NCBI RefSeq assembly: GCF_905475465.1
Contig: NC_062239.1
Span: 6,262,001 to 6,326,000, forward strand
DNA: 64,000 nt
Reading direction: 5' to 3'
Origin: Pieris napi
Taxonomy: Eukaryota; Arthropoda; Insecta; Lepidoptera; Pieridae
Part shown: piece by piece, positions 43,449 to 54,125 of the stretch
Layout of the letters: the number at the start of each line of letters is the position of its first letter
How positions within the stretch are numbered: the stretch's first letter is position 1
Notes under the pieces: generated by a model
The model's input: only the letters and a program-made list of their open reading frames with translations
What the model was told of the DNA's origin: nothing
Database searches by the model: none
Made by a program: the position numbers and the translations under genes

Positions 43449-44321
43449 GGGTAGACCGAGGCGAATCGGATCACAGGGCGAATCGGATCAAAATTAGAAA
43501 TCTGTTGATAATTCAAATATCACAATCACTTAGAACGCACTCAACCGGCGTTTTATGTCTCTTCATTTACTGAGCACCTCCCGACATAAGCAGTATTTCG
43601 ATCGCGCTTGTGGATCAGCGGCAATGCCGATCGTCAGCCACTCGGTTTTTTGTGTGTGTCGCAATTTGGCGCTCATCTAAGGTACGCGTACTTACGATTT
43701 CTTTGTGTCATATGACGGATTTGTCTTAAAATTCAACTACATTGGCTTATATTGTTAAGCAAGGTGTTTATATTAAAGAACCAATTAGCTTTTAAGTATA
43801 ATCTTAGAGGTTAACGTCTAAAATATGTATGGTTATTGATTCATATTTATTTCATGACCGCCGGAGAATGGTCACAAGAAAAAATGAAAGAGGCTGTAAA
43901 TAAAGTCCAGAACAAAGAGTTTACCTTAAGTAAAGCTGCTAAGATTTTTTCAGTACCGTTTACGAGCTTACAGAAAAAAAGGACCATATATATGTGAATT
44001 ATGTGCCAATAATCAAAACTGATCTTATTATTATATATTTTTACTGATTCCAAAGTTATTTAACACTATACCTTAAAATTTTGTAATATGTTGTGTACGA
44101 TCCGATTCACCCCGAAAGTTGGGGCGATTCGGATATTTTCCTTTTTTTAGTTTTTAATAGGTAATTAAGAGAATATATGTATGATTTAAGTTTTCAAATG
44201 TTTGTTTCATAGGTTATTAATACTTCTTACGATTTTATTAATAAAAATAACATTATATAACACTTTAGTATGATTTATTCAACCTCAAAGAAAAAGTGAT
44301 CCGATTCGCCTCGGTCTACTA
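43449..44321 (+). mobile_element. Pogo-like DNA transposon, third family, clean insertion
   Basis: Inverted ends share TAGACCGAGGCGAATCGG(ATCAC) and are flanked by TA on both sides (43447-43448, 44322-44323); the related RTE copy at 63934 has a single TA there. GGCGAATCGGATC words repeat near the left end and GGGGCGATTCGGAT at 44122 near the right. It carries only a DNA-binding fragment. 873 bases, internally deleted. Confidence 0.9.
43854..43997 (+). pseudogene. Pogo-type transposase N-terminal HTH
   Basis: 47 codons: MTAGEWSQEKMKEAVNKV, LSKAAKIFSVPFTSLQKK. W...M..A...V....SLSKAAK.F.VP.TSL is the Psq/CENP-B-type helix-turn-helix that starts pogo, Tigger and jerky transposases. The frame stops at TGA 43995 and the catalytic core is deleted. 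Confidence 0.8.
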
Positions 44322-44400
44322 TACAAGTGTAAAACTTAAAAGACATGGACTTACTGTACAGTTATAGTGTACTCGAATAAAGGCTATTTTTTTTAAATAC

Positions 44401-44575
44401 TAAATGAAGGAAACAGCAGGTGATAAATGGCAGAGTGTCACAGGAATGGCGGGACTTAGAGGAGGCTTTTGCCGAGAAAGGGCACACAGATAGGTAGGTA
44501 CCTTAAAAGAATAGAGATAGAAATATAAAAGTGTTAAAGTGTAAAAGTATATGAAATATAAGGCTTTTATTATAT
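44401..44575 (+). pseudogene. RTE-type ORF2 tail, second scrap
   Basis: GDKWQ...SQEWRDLEEAFAEKGHTDR with one frameshift, then stop and a 3' UTR. The ..WR.LEEAF ending is RTE-like. It abuts the poly-T of the previous RTE copy. Confidence 0.6.
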
Positions 44576-44742
44576 AACCTTTTTTGAATTTGATATTTGT
44601 TGAATGTGGAAAATATATACAAATTTTTTTTTTCAGGTTCTATCAACATGGGCCACAGACACACCCACATAACCATCACACAATGTTAATTTAGTTTCGT
44701 AAATGCTATTGGGTATATTTTTTGTTATATATCATTTAAGTT

Positions 44743-45130
44743 AAAGAAAACACTTTTTTACCGGATCGAAGTTATGTATTATTATACATTTCAATAGAGA
44801 AGACGGCCTAAAATTGTCAAACACCTGGGATCCAATAATATCCAAATTAAAATGTCAAGATAAATAATCCGCGAAAATAGAGTACACCGTGAGCCATTTC
44901 TGCCAAAACCCTCCATCTTTTAGCCGATACTCCGGGGAAATAAATACAAATAATACAACTTTTTCTACAGCTTTGATACTTTTTGACATTCAACACCTTT
45001 TGTCTTCAGTCACCGTGACCACGCACTCTGTAAAGCACGCGAAACGTCGGAAAAATTTAAAATTATGTAATATAATTGTAAATTTATAATAATACATATA
45101 ACTTCAATCCGGTAACAAAGTGCTTTCTTT
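44743..45130. repeat. Repeat E, flanked by 44-bp inverted repeats
   Basis: AAAGAAAACACTTTTTTACC... (44743-44786) is inverted at about 45087-45130. The interior includes TTCAACACCTTTTGTCTTCA, CACCGTGACCACGCA and AAGCACGCGAAACGTCGG, shared with 49545-49800. The GCGAAACGTCGG word occurs near ends of Penelope-like elements in my memory, but I cannot confirm that class here. Confidence 0.55.
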
Positions 45131-45199
45131 AAATGTGTAAAAGGTAGAATACTATATTTTCGAGTTGTTTTTTGGGTCAAACGACCAGTCACCAGGAGG

Positions 45200-45315
45200 A
45201 TACTCTAGACACTCACATTGCCAGAGAGCTCGGAAATGCGTTGTCTTTTAAGAATTAATACGCTCTTTTCTTAAAGGACCTTAAGTCGAATTGGCTCGGA
45301 AATACATCGGACGTC
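45200..45315 (+). repeat. Dispersed repeat B, partial
   Basis: ACACTCACATTGCCAGAGAG, CTCGGAAATGCGTTG and TACGCTCTTTTCTTAAAGGA remain. Confidence 0.65.
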
Positions 45316-46539
45316 GAGGTGATTTGGGTGGAATTTCGTATTCTGTCCGACGATGAAACTCCTGTTATAAGTTTTCTATAAGAATATAACTTAACACAAT
45401 CGTAAGTTTGTATTTTGTTTCTAGTTACAATTACCTCTACTCAATACTACGCAATATTACTAGGCAAGTGACAGGAAATCGATAAAATTACTTTGACATT
45501 TTGCCACCCACCACGCCCTGTGTGCAATGCTATTGTCTATAGCTTGACGCTACTGTAGCTACCAATTATTTTAGTCACTTTCTAACTCCAAATGGCAAGA
45601 GGAAACGATTCTTTTGCGTAATACATATTTCCTTTAATAAGCCAGACTTAGTTACGCACAGTAGGGTTATCTTGATTGCATTTTACGTGAGTCCTACATC
45701 TCACATGACCTTCTTCTCTTACAGAGGCCCTTTCATCTTTAACACTACAATCACAATGGTTGTTGGTAAACCGCGTGCGGGGAAGCCATAACAGCATGCT
45801 GGTGCTAATGGCGGGAAGGCTGGATTACCCTTACATGATTTTTAATTTTATAATTGAATATACTTTAAAGGTAGCCCTCTAATATAATATTTACGATAAT
45901 ATTGTAATTAACGCAATAATAATCATATCGAGATAGGATTGTCTGCTAAAATAAAAACATTATTATTATTAAACTTTTGATTCAAAACATTATACATTTT
46001 CTAACGAACGTCATCTTAACCTGTCTTATGCTCAAATCAAAACTATACTTCGTGTGGACCAGTAGTAAAAACTACTTGTAATCATAAGTAGGTATATTAA
46101 ATGGAAGAGACTTTCCACAAAACAGGGAATCCTAGTGTGGGGGCTAGTTTTCTCATATTATTGTTAATCTTTTTTATTATGTAATATATAGTAATAAAGT
46201 TTTCTTTTCTTTTGATAAATAAGGTTACATATAAAGCAAAGCAAACGATGTAAACGTAATTAAAAACTGAAGTATAAGTATAAAATAGTCCTTTAGCATA
46301 GCTAAGATTTGAAATCCATTTTTGCCCGGACTGTAACACCTTGTAGATTTGCAAAAATACCTAGTTTATAAAACAATATTTATATGACACGTAACAATGT
46401 TCTTATTTGAATAGATGTCGACAGGAAATTAGCTTTATAATCACTTTCGGTTACTTTCCAAAACTCATCTATCAAAAGTTGACATCTCAATCAAATAAGT
46501 ACATTTTTTATTGATACTGATAATTTTAAACAGAACACA
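45316..46539. other. No recognised gene
   Basis: 1.2 kb of unique sequence. An 85-codon minus-strand frame (46354-46097) is hydrophobic and Tyr/Ile-rich without a recognised domain. Confidence 0.45.
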
Positions 46540-46740
46540 TTTCTTCTTTTTGATCCTAAAACTCCTAGTTACTTAAAGCAAAATTTTATGTTCCTTTCTG
46601 GCGGGAGATTAGATTTGCGTTTCCTTGAGACGTTTCCTACTTATAAAACTGAATTCTATCCCTCCGTTACTATGCTAGTATCCTGCTTTGGAACTGCTTA
46701 CCTGGTGTTATCAGACGAGCTCAGTCTTTAAATGTATTTA
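46540..46740 (+). pseudogene. Possible non-LTR ORF2 C-terminus
   Basis: FPTYKTEFYPSVT, then in another frame NCLPGVIRRAQSLNVFNNLL, which fits the WN.LP..IR...S...F...L ending of Jockey-like reverse transcriptases. At least one frameshift; weak. Confidence 0.4.
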
Positions 46741-47354
46741 ATAATCTTCTTTTTAAGCTTTTTTGCCTCGTAATTAGCTACTTATGACTCAGTAAGATTA
46801 GCTTTTACATTTTCAATATAATATTATTATTAGTTGGTATTTTTCTAGTGTTTCATGTAATTTTTTTTGTTTTAATCATACTACGGTTGTCTGGAAGTAT
46901 AGCTTGTTAGCGATAAGGCAACGTTGTCTTATAACTTATATAACCTGCCTTTGAAGGTTGCGAAGTGTATTATTTACAATATAGATAATAAATATGCATT
47001 TATTATCTTGGAGGCTCTAGAGTAGCTTTTATCCTTAAATGACTTACACTACACGAAATAAGTCATATAAAATGTAGTAAAAAAACCTTAATTTTTTTTT
47101 TAAATTTCCGTTACTGTTACTGTAATCACTATATCGTATCCCTAAATTTAATAATACCTACTAACTGACGTGAGACTGATCTTAAATTAAATTATAATGA
47201 TTCATGTGCACTTTTTATTATTATAATTTTCATGTATCCTTTATTAGTTTGTTTTTTTGTTCCTGTTTAGTTTCTTTTTCTTAACAACTATATGTAATAC
47301 ATGTATTTTTGCACTTCTTACCTACCTTATGTAATTGAATACATTTTTTTTCTC
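46741..47354. other. No recognised feature
   Basis: AT-rich DNA, perhaps the 3' UTR of the preceding LINE scrap; nothing firm. Confidence 0.4.
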
Positions 47355-47490
47355 ATAGTGGTTGCCTAGAAGAGATCGCTCGAAAGCGATAAGGCCGCCA
47401 GTTGCTCTCCTTTTTATTTAATTATCTCAATTGTTGTATATTTATGTACATGCAACGAAGTGTTAATAAATAAAATAAATATATTGGGTT
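47355..47490 (+). repeat. LINE 3' end (GGTTGCCTAGAAGAGATCGC)
   Basis: CTCATAGTGGTTGCCTAGAA, CGCTCGAAAGCGATAAGGCC, GCCAGTTGCTCTCC and TTAATAAATAAAATAAAT. Same terminus as 30350-30425 and more complete. Confidence 0.7.
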
Positions 47491-47804
47491 CTCTCCAAAC
47501 TCCCTCCAAACGTTTCTTCTGCTAGCAATGACGAAGAATAAAGTAATTTGTAATATTACATAATACGCCTTTAGTGGGCGTTACAATATTTACCACAAGA
47601 GCAAACCCGGTTGTAATTATAATCGCATCAATCACCTCAAGCCTCGAGGAACTGGCTAAATGCTTGAACGTGTAACTAAAGTTAAAGACAGTTTTGTACA
47701 TTTACATATGACAAGATACGACCAATTGGAGGAAATGATTCGGTTTTAGGGTGTTTGGAACAATATTTGATTACCTACCTGCCTTAAAACTATCACAAAT
47801 CTAA

Positions 47805-47945
47805 TCAAAACCATTTATTTATTTAGGTAACACAATGTACACTTATGCACGTCAAAAAGAAATATAAATGCTTCTAATTTTACATTTACTGCCAGAATGG
47901 AAGAGAAGAACAGGCAATAAACCCCGCCACTCTTCCATAGTCGAA
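47805..47945 (-). repeat. LINE/SINE tail, degraded
   Basis: AGGTAACACAATGTACACTT, ATGCTTCTAATTTTACATTT and GGAAGAGAAGAACAGGC; a 30-base piece around CTCAAATCAAGGGCG is deleted. Confidence 0.7.
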
Positions 47946-48089
47946 ATAACTAACATGACCGTATACGAATTCAAGTACGACCAGTCACCACAAGTAGCAC
48001 CCGTTCACAAGTATGACGCATGGCCAGCCATCGGCCACCTCGCCATATTTTAGGAAGAGAGACAACCCGACGCATGGACGACTAAAATA

Positions 48090-48345
48090 AATATATATTA
48101 AATGCTTCTAATTTTACTGCCAGATCCCAAATCAAGGGCGTAGAAAGGAAGAGAAGAACTGGCAATATACTCTCCGCCACTCTTTTTTGTTTTACACAAA
48201 GTTTGTATGGAGTTGCAACCACTACACCATGTTCCACATGATATCCTAAGTAATTAATAATTAAATAAATCAAAAACAAAGCTTTGTCCTCTATCAGCAG
48301 GAGGCATAGTGAAATAGGAGCACGCACTTACATTCTCGTGGGAAA
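48090..48345 (-). repeat. SINE with LINE-derived tail, second copy
   Basis: Minus strand: CCCACGAGAATGTAAGTGCG, GCCTCCTGCTGATAGAGG, then GGTGTAGTGGTTGCAACTCC (A-box-like), then AAAGAGTGGCGGAGAGTATA. Same architecture as 26690-27135. Confidence 0.75.
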
Positions 48346-48684
48346 CACACACAGAGATAAACCTTTTTTCCATTCTGAGGTTAGGAGTGGGTTAAATAAA
48401 ACCATAGAGAAATGTGTCAATATTCTAACAAACAAATGTCTTATCATAAAACACCTTGACCGTGACAATTGACAATAATTATAGCTTTACGATTCCCATG
48501 AAACAAGCGGTGAATATAGTTAGGGTGCATATTAATGCGAATCCGTGTCAAGCCATGGAAAGCAACTAGTGCATTTGTACACTATCGAACAAATTATTAA
48601 GACTAAACGAATATGATGTAAGGCAAGACACAGATTAAAAAACTATTATGAAGTAATCACTTTACTATCTTTTTAGCTTCTTCT

Positions 48685-48830
48685 ATTTCTGTTTCGTGAT
48701 CAGTCGTGTATTTAAAATTTTTCACCATATTAGTGAATAAATGTGCACATAGACAATTAATAAATTGGTGCTTAGCTGGGGATCGAACCTCGCGACCTCA
48801 GTCGCACACTGAAGCCACTGACTGTCCTAG
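48685..48830 (-). repeat. SINE A, shortened
   Basis: TTTCTGTTTCGTGATCA, TGTGCACATAGACAATTAAT and GCTGGGGATCGAACCTCGCG. The centre is deleted. Confidence 0.65.
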
Positions 48831-48894
48831 TTTACTTCCGGTCTTTAATTCAAATCACTGTGGCAGAATCAATATTAACATTCTGATTGATAAC

Positions 48895-49050
48895 AGGCTG
48901 CAAACGGGCAGAATGCTGATCTGATGTTAAGTGATACCACCACGCTGAAATTGTCAGAGGGCTCGGAAGGGCGTTGCCTTTTAAGAATTGGTACGCTCTT
49001 TTCTTGAAGGACCCTACCTAAGGCGAATTGGTTCACAAATACTCATAGTA
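48895..49050 (+). repeat. Dispersed repeat B
   Basis: CTGATGTTAAGTGATACCAC, CAGAGGGCTCGGAAGGGCG, TTGCCTTTTAAGAATTGG and TACGCTCTTTTCTTGAAGGA. Nearly complete. Confidence 0.75.
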
Positions 49051-49544
49051 ATAATAAGCCTTTATTTATCCACATATTATTTACTTATAATATACAGAAA
49101 TAAATATATATACAATTTTATTAAGCTAAGATGCGGAAGAATGCCTTGTCCAACTTTTTAACCCTATTTTAATTTTGGCCGTCATCAACTATTTTTTAAT
49201 TTAATTTTTTAAAACATTTGACTCGTACTACGATTATGAATATGGAGCTTATATAAATCTATTTCCTTTTGAATAAAAATTCAACATAACTAAAGTTGTT
49301 TTAGTTAATCTGTCCATGGGTGTATGAAGTCAAATCTAGATGCAACTAGCTTTAGGGTTGATTGCAAGCTATTTTATTCATTGCGCGAAGTGTTGACATG
49401 TTGCGATAAATGAATAGCTTTGCGAACTGGTTTATTTCCATTTTATTGGCTAGTGCTCTTAAAGATTCTAGACTGTTATTATACGATAATACTATCATAG
49501 GAAAATGATTGCTTTTTCAATTTATTCCATCATTCAGAGCCAAA

Positions 49545-49815
49545 GCGAGCAGTATTCCCTCACCGAAACCCTCCATCTTTTAGTCGATACCAACTCCGGG
49601 GTAATAAATACAGATAAGGCAACTTTCTCTACAGCTGTGATACTTTTTGACATTCAACACCTTTTGTCTTCAGTCACCGTGACCACGCACGCTGTAAAGC
49701 ACGCGAAACGTCGGATAAATTTAAAATTATGTTGAATAGTTGTAAATTTATAATAATACTGGAACTTATCTTCTTATCAATGGATGGAATAATTTCAATC
49801 CGGTTAAACAGTTTT
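49545..49815 (+). repeat. Repeat E, second copy
   Basis: CCCTCCATCTTTTAGTCGAT through AAGCACGCGAAACGTCGG and TTTCAATCCGGTTAAACAG. The left inverted arm present at 44743 is missing here. Confidence 0.55.
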
Positions 49816-49854
49816 TTCTTTACTATAGTTTGACTAACTTGACATCATGTGTGA

Positions 49855-50045
49855 GCCTCTATCGCGTTCGGTCTTAAGTTTCGTATTTTACCTCTAAGTC
49901 TTTTCACTCTCTTTGCCTCATCTGTACGTTGCCAGGTGTGCATGGGACGGACACGCTTCATTCTAGCGTTCTAGGGTTCATTCCCAGGCCCTTCGATAGG
50001 CCGTATCACATTTAACATCAGGTGGGATTGTGGCCAAATATATAT
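49855..50045 (+). repeat. Dispersed repeat D, second copy
   Basis: TATCGCGTTCGGTCTTAAG, CTCATCTGTACGTTGCCAGG, then TCGATAGGCCGTATCAC and TTTAACATCAGGTGGGATTG, a phrase I associate with lepidopteran LINE 3' regions. Confidence 0.5.
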
Positions 50046-50588
50046 CCAGTAATAAATAATTTACCATACCGCACGTATTATTTAAATATTAAACTTTTTT
50101 TCAGTATCACAAAAGTCTTTAATTTATCAGTCTTCGGTTATTAAAATCCTTTAGATGTCCCATAACAAAACAGCGGTCTTAAATTTGGGTTTCGAGATGA
50201 TGTTCTCTTCCAAGTGATGGACTGTTGTTTCTTTTGCCACGAAGCCATCTTTCGTCCATAGTTATGAATCAACTACAGATCAAAATTGATATATCGTCAG
50301 ACTGTATTTAATCAATATTCAAGCTTTCCAAAATTTCTTCAATTATTGCCATAATTTAACCTTTAGTAACCCGAGTTTGTTAGTCATAGTATTTAGTCAA
50401 AACATACGGTGTCATTGATTCGATTCGGCTTTCAAATGTCATAGATAATTTGCATTTTGTCTAGTGCCTTGTAAGAGTCTGTATCATTAAAATGTGCAGT
50501 TTTTTTCAAGGAAATGGCGAAGATAAAACTTTCGCTTTCTATGAAATTAACTCGAAGTAACTATGACCAAAATAATCCGGCAGTTTTT
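50046..50588. other. No recognised feature
   Basis: Unique sequence; nothing recognised. Confidence 0.45.
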
Positions 50589-51117
50589 GAAGTGAAACTT
50601 CTTTATCGGAATTGGAAAAAAATTTAGTGTAACATTTTTTCGTTACGCGTCACATTTTTCCGATACGCGCCATCTTTTTGAAGTGAAACTTCTTTATCGA
50701 CGTATGGGAGAAATTTTGTAGCAAATCGTCACGTTTTTCGGTTACGCGCCATGTTGCTTTTTGAAGTCAAACTTCTTTATCGGCGTTGGAAAAAAATTTA
50801 CCGTCACATTTTTCGATTACTCGCCATCTTTTTCTTGTCCCTACCACGGTTGATCCGAGGAGATTCGAAGCTATTAATGACAAAAATATATAATAACGAT
50901 AACAATAATAGTAATAATTCTATTACAATTAATGAAATTCTGTAATAATCTTAGTAGTAAAGGGGTCAAATGAAATAATTGTATTTGTATTTATGTCTAT
51001 GATAAAAAAAGCCTTTTGTTAAACTTTATCTAATTTAACTTTATTTAACCAATTTCTGTAAAGTGGCATATAGTAGATCATTTTTTGAAAAATAAGGTCA
51101 TAAAGAAGTTTCACTTC
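50589..51117. mobile_element. MITE with GAAGTNNNACTTC ends, copy 4, tandem left end
   Basis: The left terminal unit is repeated three times at 50589, 50680 and 50763: GAAGTGAAACTTCTTTATCG, TTGGAAAAAAATTTA, GTCACATTTTTCGGTTACGC, GCCATC. Then follow CCCTACCACGGTTGATCCG and AT-rich sequence, and the right end GAAGTTTCACTTC (51105-51117) with TACGTGTGTAC and GTACACGC outside. Confidence 0.75.
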
Positions 51118-51239
51118 TTACGTGTGTACACCTAGTACACGCACACATTTTTTTTTAAATGTATTAGGAGGCCTCCACATCCGATGTTAACAATATACAG
51201 TTTGATTTTGTTTTTTTTTTCTTGTTACTCGTTACCTAA

Positions 51240-51350
51240 CCTTCAGTACCATTGATCGGAACCCCTTCAAGCCACCTCTAGCTTTTTCCACATATCCATG
51301 CTTCCTGCTTCTGACACCCACTTCTTCACCCTTGGTCCTTTTTTATCTTT
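51240..51350 (-). pseudogene. Possible LINE ORF2 tail
   Basis: Minus-strand frame GPRVKKWVSEAGSMDMWKKL then EVA and stop, resembling RTE-like C-termini (W..L...A). Too short to be sure. Confidence 0.3.
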
Positions 51351-51429
51351 AAAGTCCATTTTACTAGTGTTATTAATTGTTTGCCTTACATAACTGTTAA
51401 TTCATATTTTAAATTTCCTTTTTTTTAAT

Positions 51430-51525
51430 AGAACGGACAGGAGGCTTATCTGATGTTAAGGGTATAACGCCGTCGATGGACACTCTCAATGCCAGAAGGC
51501 TCGCGAGTGCGTTACCGGTCTTTTA
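51430..51525 (+). repeat. Dispersed repeat B
   Basis: CTGATGTTAAGGGTATAACG, ATGGACACTCTCAATGCCAG and AAGGCTCGCGAGTGCG; the 3' part is missing. Confidence 0.75.
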
Positions 51526-51869
51526 ATTTAAATAAATTGCAACTTATATAGCATTTTGTTTTTATACATTAATTAAGCTGTTTCTAGTAGAACATACTAA
51601 AAGAAACAGTACTTCATGATTATCCAATGTATAGCTACGACAGGTATAACACTGAACAAGTTCTGGGAATGAAAGTACCTGCAGAGACGAACTGACGTTC
51701 TGAAATTTGCTGATATATACAGAAAGTTGTTAAAAGTAATAAGTAGTGTTTAATCATCCTAGTTACCAATGCTATTTACTTAAGTTACACGTATACATAA
51801 GACAACAAACTAATACAAAGTCTCACCTCCTTCGGGCGAGGAAAAAAGCTGGGCGGCATTGAGCAGGCG

Positions 51870-52350
51870 GAAAACGGCTCAAATATGGGAGTCTTTCCTC
51901 CAACTTCGATTTTCTTCCCTTTGTAGTAGAGACTCTTGGGCCGTGGGGATTAAGTACACGGGCGCTATTTGAGTTTTTTTTTTTTAAAGACAATTCACAC
52001 CAATTGACCTAGTCCCATGCTAAGCTGGTGAAGCTTGTGTTATGGGTACTAGGCAACGGATATACATACATATTATAGATAGATATACATATAAATACAT
52101 ATTTAAACACCCAAGACCTATGAATATGCTCATCACATCGATGTTCGCCTCAGCCGGGGATCAAACCCGGGACCCATGGATTCGCAGTCAGGGGTACTAA
52201 CCACTAGACCAATGAGTCGTTATTTTTCTAGTTTCAGTTGGCGCCTGGTAGATAGTACCAGTGACCCCAGAGCTGGTGCTTTCCTCGCTCAACGAATAAG
52301 TATCGCAATACAGCGAGGAAATGCTGCCAGCGTTAAAGGTACACGCCACA
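51870..52350 (+). pseudogene. IQRGNAAS-type LINE terminus split by a SINE
   Basis: SNFDFLPFVVETLGPWG before, and SWRLVDSTSDPRAGAFLAQR with ISIAIQRGNAASVKGT after, a 250-base SINE inserted near the (A)LIKDL codons. A one-base loss follows KGT. Same family as 17651. Confidence 0.8.
51975..52225 (-). repeat. SINE C inserted in LINE
   Basis: Minus strand: CATTGGTCTAGTGGTTAGTA (A box), CCCGGGTTTGATCCCCGGCT (B box), CATCGATGTGATGAGCATAT, AGCTTCACCAGCTTAGCATG and CAATTGGTGTGAATTGTC plus tail. A complete tRNA-derived SINE of a family I recall from Lepidoptera. Confidence 0.8.
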
Positions 52351-52504
52351 GGGACCAAACTTTTTAAATTAGTTTTTTCTTTTTATTATTTCTATGTAGG
52401 TTAAGAAAATTGTAAATACTGTATATTTAATTGCTATGATTACTAATAAATATAGCTATGTAGCACAAATTACGCTTATTTTTTACACGCTTTATTTTAG
52501 CTTC

Positions 52505-52865
52505 ACCTGCATGTATGTATGGATGTATGTATGTATGTATGTAACCGACCCCTTCGGACTCGATTTTGACCCACTTTAAACGGACAGATTTTATTCAAAT
52601 TTTGCACACCTGTCAAAGATCGATGACAATGCAATAATCCGAAAAAAAAATTAACTAAAAAATAATAGTTAAAAAAAACTAAAAAACATGCTTTTAAAGG
52701 ACAAGCTAAAAAGTGAAAAATAATTCCTAATTTAGGCTGAAAATGGTAATGAACAAAAAATACTGTTATTATTGTGAAAAAGCGTGGGTTGCTCGATAGA
52801 CGAAAAATATGGCACAGTAAAGCGTGTTTTTTAGTTTTTTTAAACTATTATTTATATCCGTCCTG
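52505..52865 (+). repeat. (ATGT)n-led repeat with inner inverted arms
   Basis: (GTAT)n at 52513-52545 leads into GTAACCGACCCCTTCGGACT and CGATTTTGACCCACTTTAAA, a dispersed lepidopteran repeat. 35-base arms (about 52663-52698 and 52824-52860; core AAAAAAACTAAAAAACA) are inverted with a few mismatches around 125 bases. Confidence 0.6.
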
Positions 52866-52870
52866 TTGTA

Positions 52871-53414
52871 TTAGGCAATATGTCACAAACTTTCCCAGAC
52901 GTTGTAGTTTAAAAAAAAATCACTTGAGGCCATGTACCAGATAGTTAAAAATAAAAGTCCGCACCAATCACTTTTCACTTATGTATTGACAAGCCGGCAT
53001 GTTTGATCGGCATGAGTTGACAGTATCCGCGTTTGACACCAGCTTAGAATATCCATTAACAGTGAGAAAAAATACTGACCACAAAGGCCGGGTGAATCGT
53101 TAATCGCGAGGATGTTGGCTACTAATGGGGAATCGCTGGAACAATGTGTGGCGAGGAGACGCGGTGAACACTAAAAAAATGTTTTGTTCAGATCGTTTAT
53201 TCAGGACAATCACAAGGGATTATATGCCTTGAGTGGTTTCGCGACAACTGTTTTCGTAGAATGAAGGAAAACTTATTTTAAACATTAAATTAATATGAAA
53301 AATAAAATATCAAAACGTAAGTTATAAAGTAAATGATTTTTATTCGCCCAAGAAGTAAAATTATTGATGACGGGTTCCTTGAGAATATTTAATAAATAAA
53401 AACTTTTTTTTATA
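52871..53414. other. No recognised gene
   Basis: 53080-53180 is less AT-rich and may be old LINE coding sequence, but I cannot read a frame. Confidence 0.4.
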
Positions 53415-53525
53415 TTACCGAGGGCAAATGAGCTTATCAGATGTTAAGTGATAACGCCACCCTTAGACACTCACATTGCCAAAGGGCTCGCAAGTGCGAT
53501 GGCGGCCTTTTAAAAATTGGTAGAA
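53415..53525 (+). repeat. Dispersed repeat B
   Basis: CAGATGTTAAGTGATAACGC, CACTCACATTGCCAAAGGGC and TCGCAAGTGCGATGGCGG; tail lost. Confidence 0.75.
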
Positions 53526-53930
53526 CACTGTCGAATTACTTCTAATAGATGAAAAAAATGGTAGTAACAACGACTCCATTCATCCCGTTCTATCTATCTA
53601 ACGTCAGGGCACCCTAATGAACTTCCAAATGGAAGCTGCTCGTATCAATGCCAATCAGATTTTTATTTATCGAGAGCATCAAGAGATTTTAATGGTAGCA
53701 ACACTGTTTATGCTCCTACAATGGACGCATAGATAAAAGGTGTGAACTGGGAGTCGGCATTTCAATGGACGATTAAAAAATCGTGATAAATCTTATTCAT
53801 AATTCGTATGGTATATCAACTGGGTTCTAAACTACTTGTCGTGGTTTAGTTTTCTTGAAGGTGTCTGTCATGGACTTATAATACCTGCAGTTTATGATGC
53901 ATGGGCAATTCTGTTTGTTAGGACCTTTTT

Positions 53931-54125
53931 GAAGTTATACTTCTTTTGGCGCATTAGGGAAAAATGAAAACCGACACCCACATACCGTCACAAAAAACCG
54001 ACACCCTGAAGATAGCTTTAGTCAACATATTACTTTTTTCTATTGTCAGTGTCGTTTTTTCTACAAACGTAGAATAAATTTTTTTTTTAGATTTTTATCT
54101 AGTTACGCCAAAGAAGTATAACTTC
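53931..54125. mobile_element. MITE with GAAGTNNNACTTC ends, copy 5
   Basis: GAAGTTATACTTC (53931-53943, TTTTGGCGCATTAGGG follows) and GAAGTATAACTTC (54113-54125, TAGTTACGCCAAA precedes). The compact family form; the interior matches copy 1. GCGTGTAC...GTACAC lies outside the right end. Confidence 0.8.

Larger units (their letters stand above)
43218..44400 (+). pseudogene. RTE LINE 3' end, split by a transposon
   Basis: 43227-43448 and 44322-44400 together match 63730-63996 almost base for base: the C-terminal codons (HIGRICDG, KTLTWKGPVGRRKRGCPPKT, WEDDIKGIAGKNWK, EEAFTPSEVE), the stop and the tail ending GAATAAAGGCTATTTTTTTT. The interruption falls inside GAGTA^CAAGTG. Codons upstream are lost by 5' truncation. 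Confidence 0.85.

Noticed and set aside
44980..45060. Functional hammerhead ribozyme
   Set aside because: GAAAC-GTC is present but I cannot find a CUGANGA half with pairing stems; kept only as a question in the findings.
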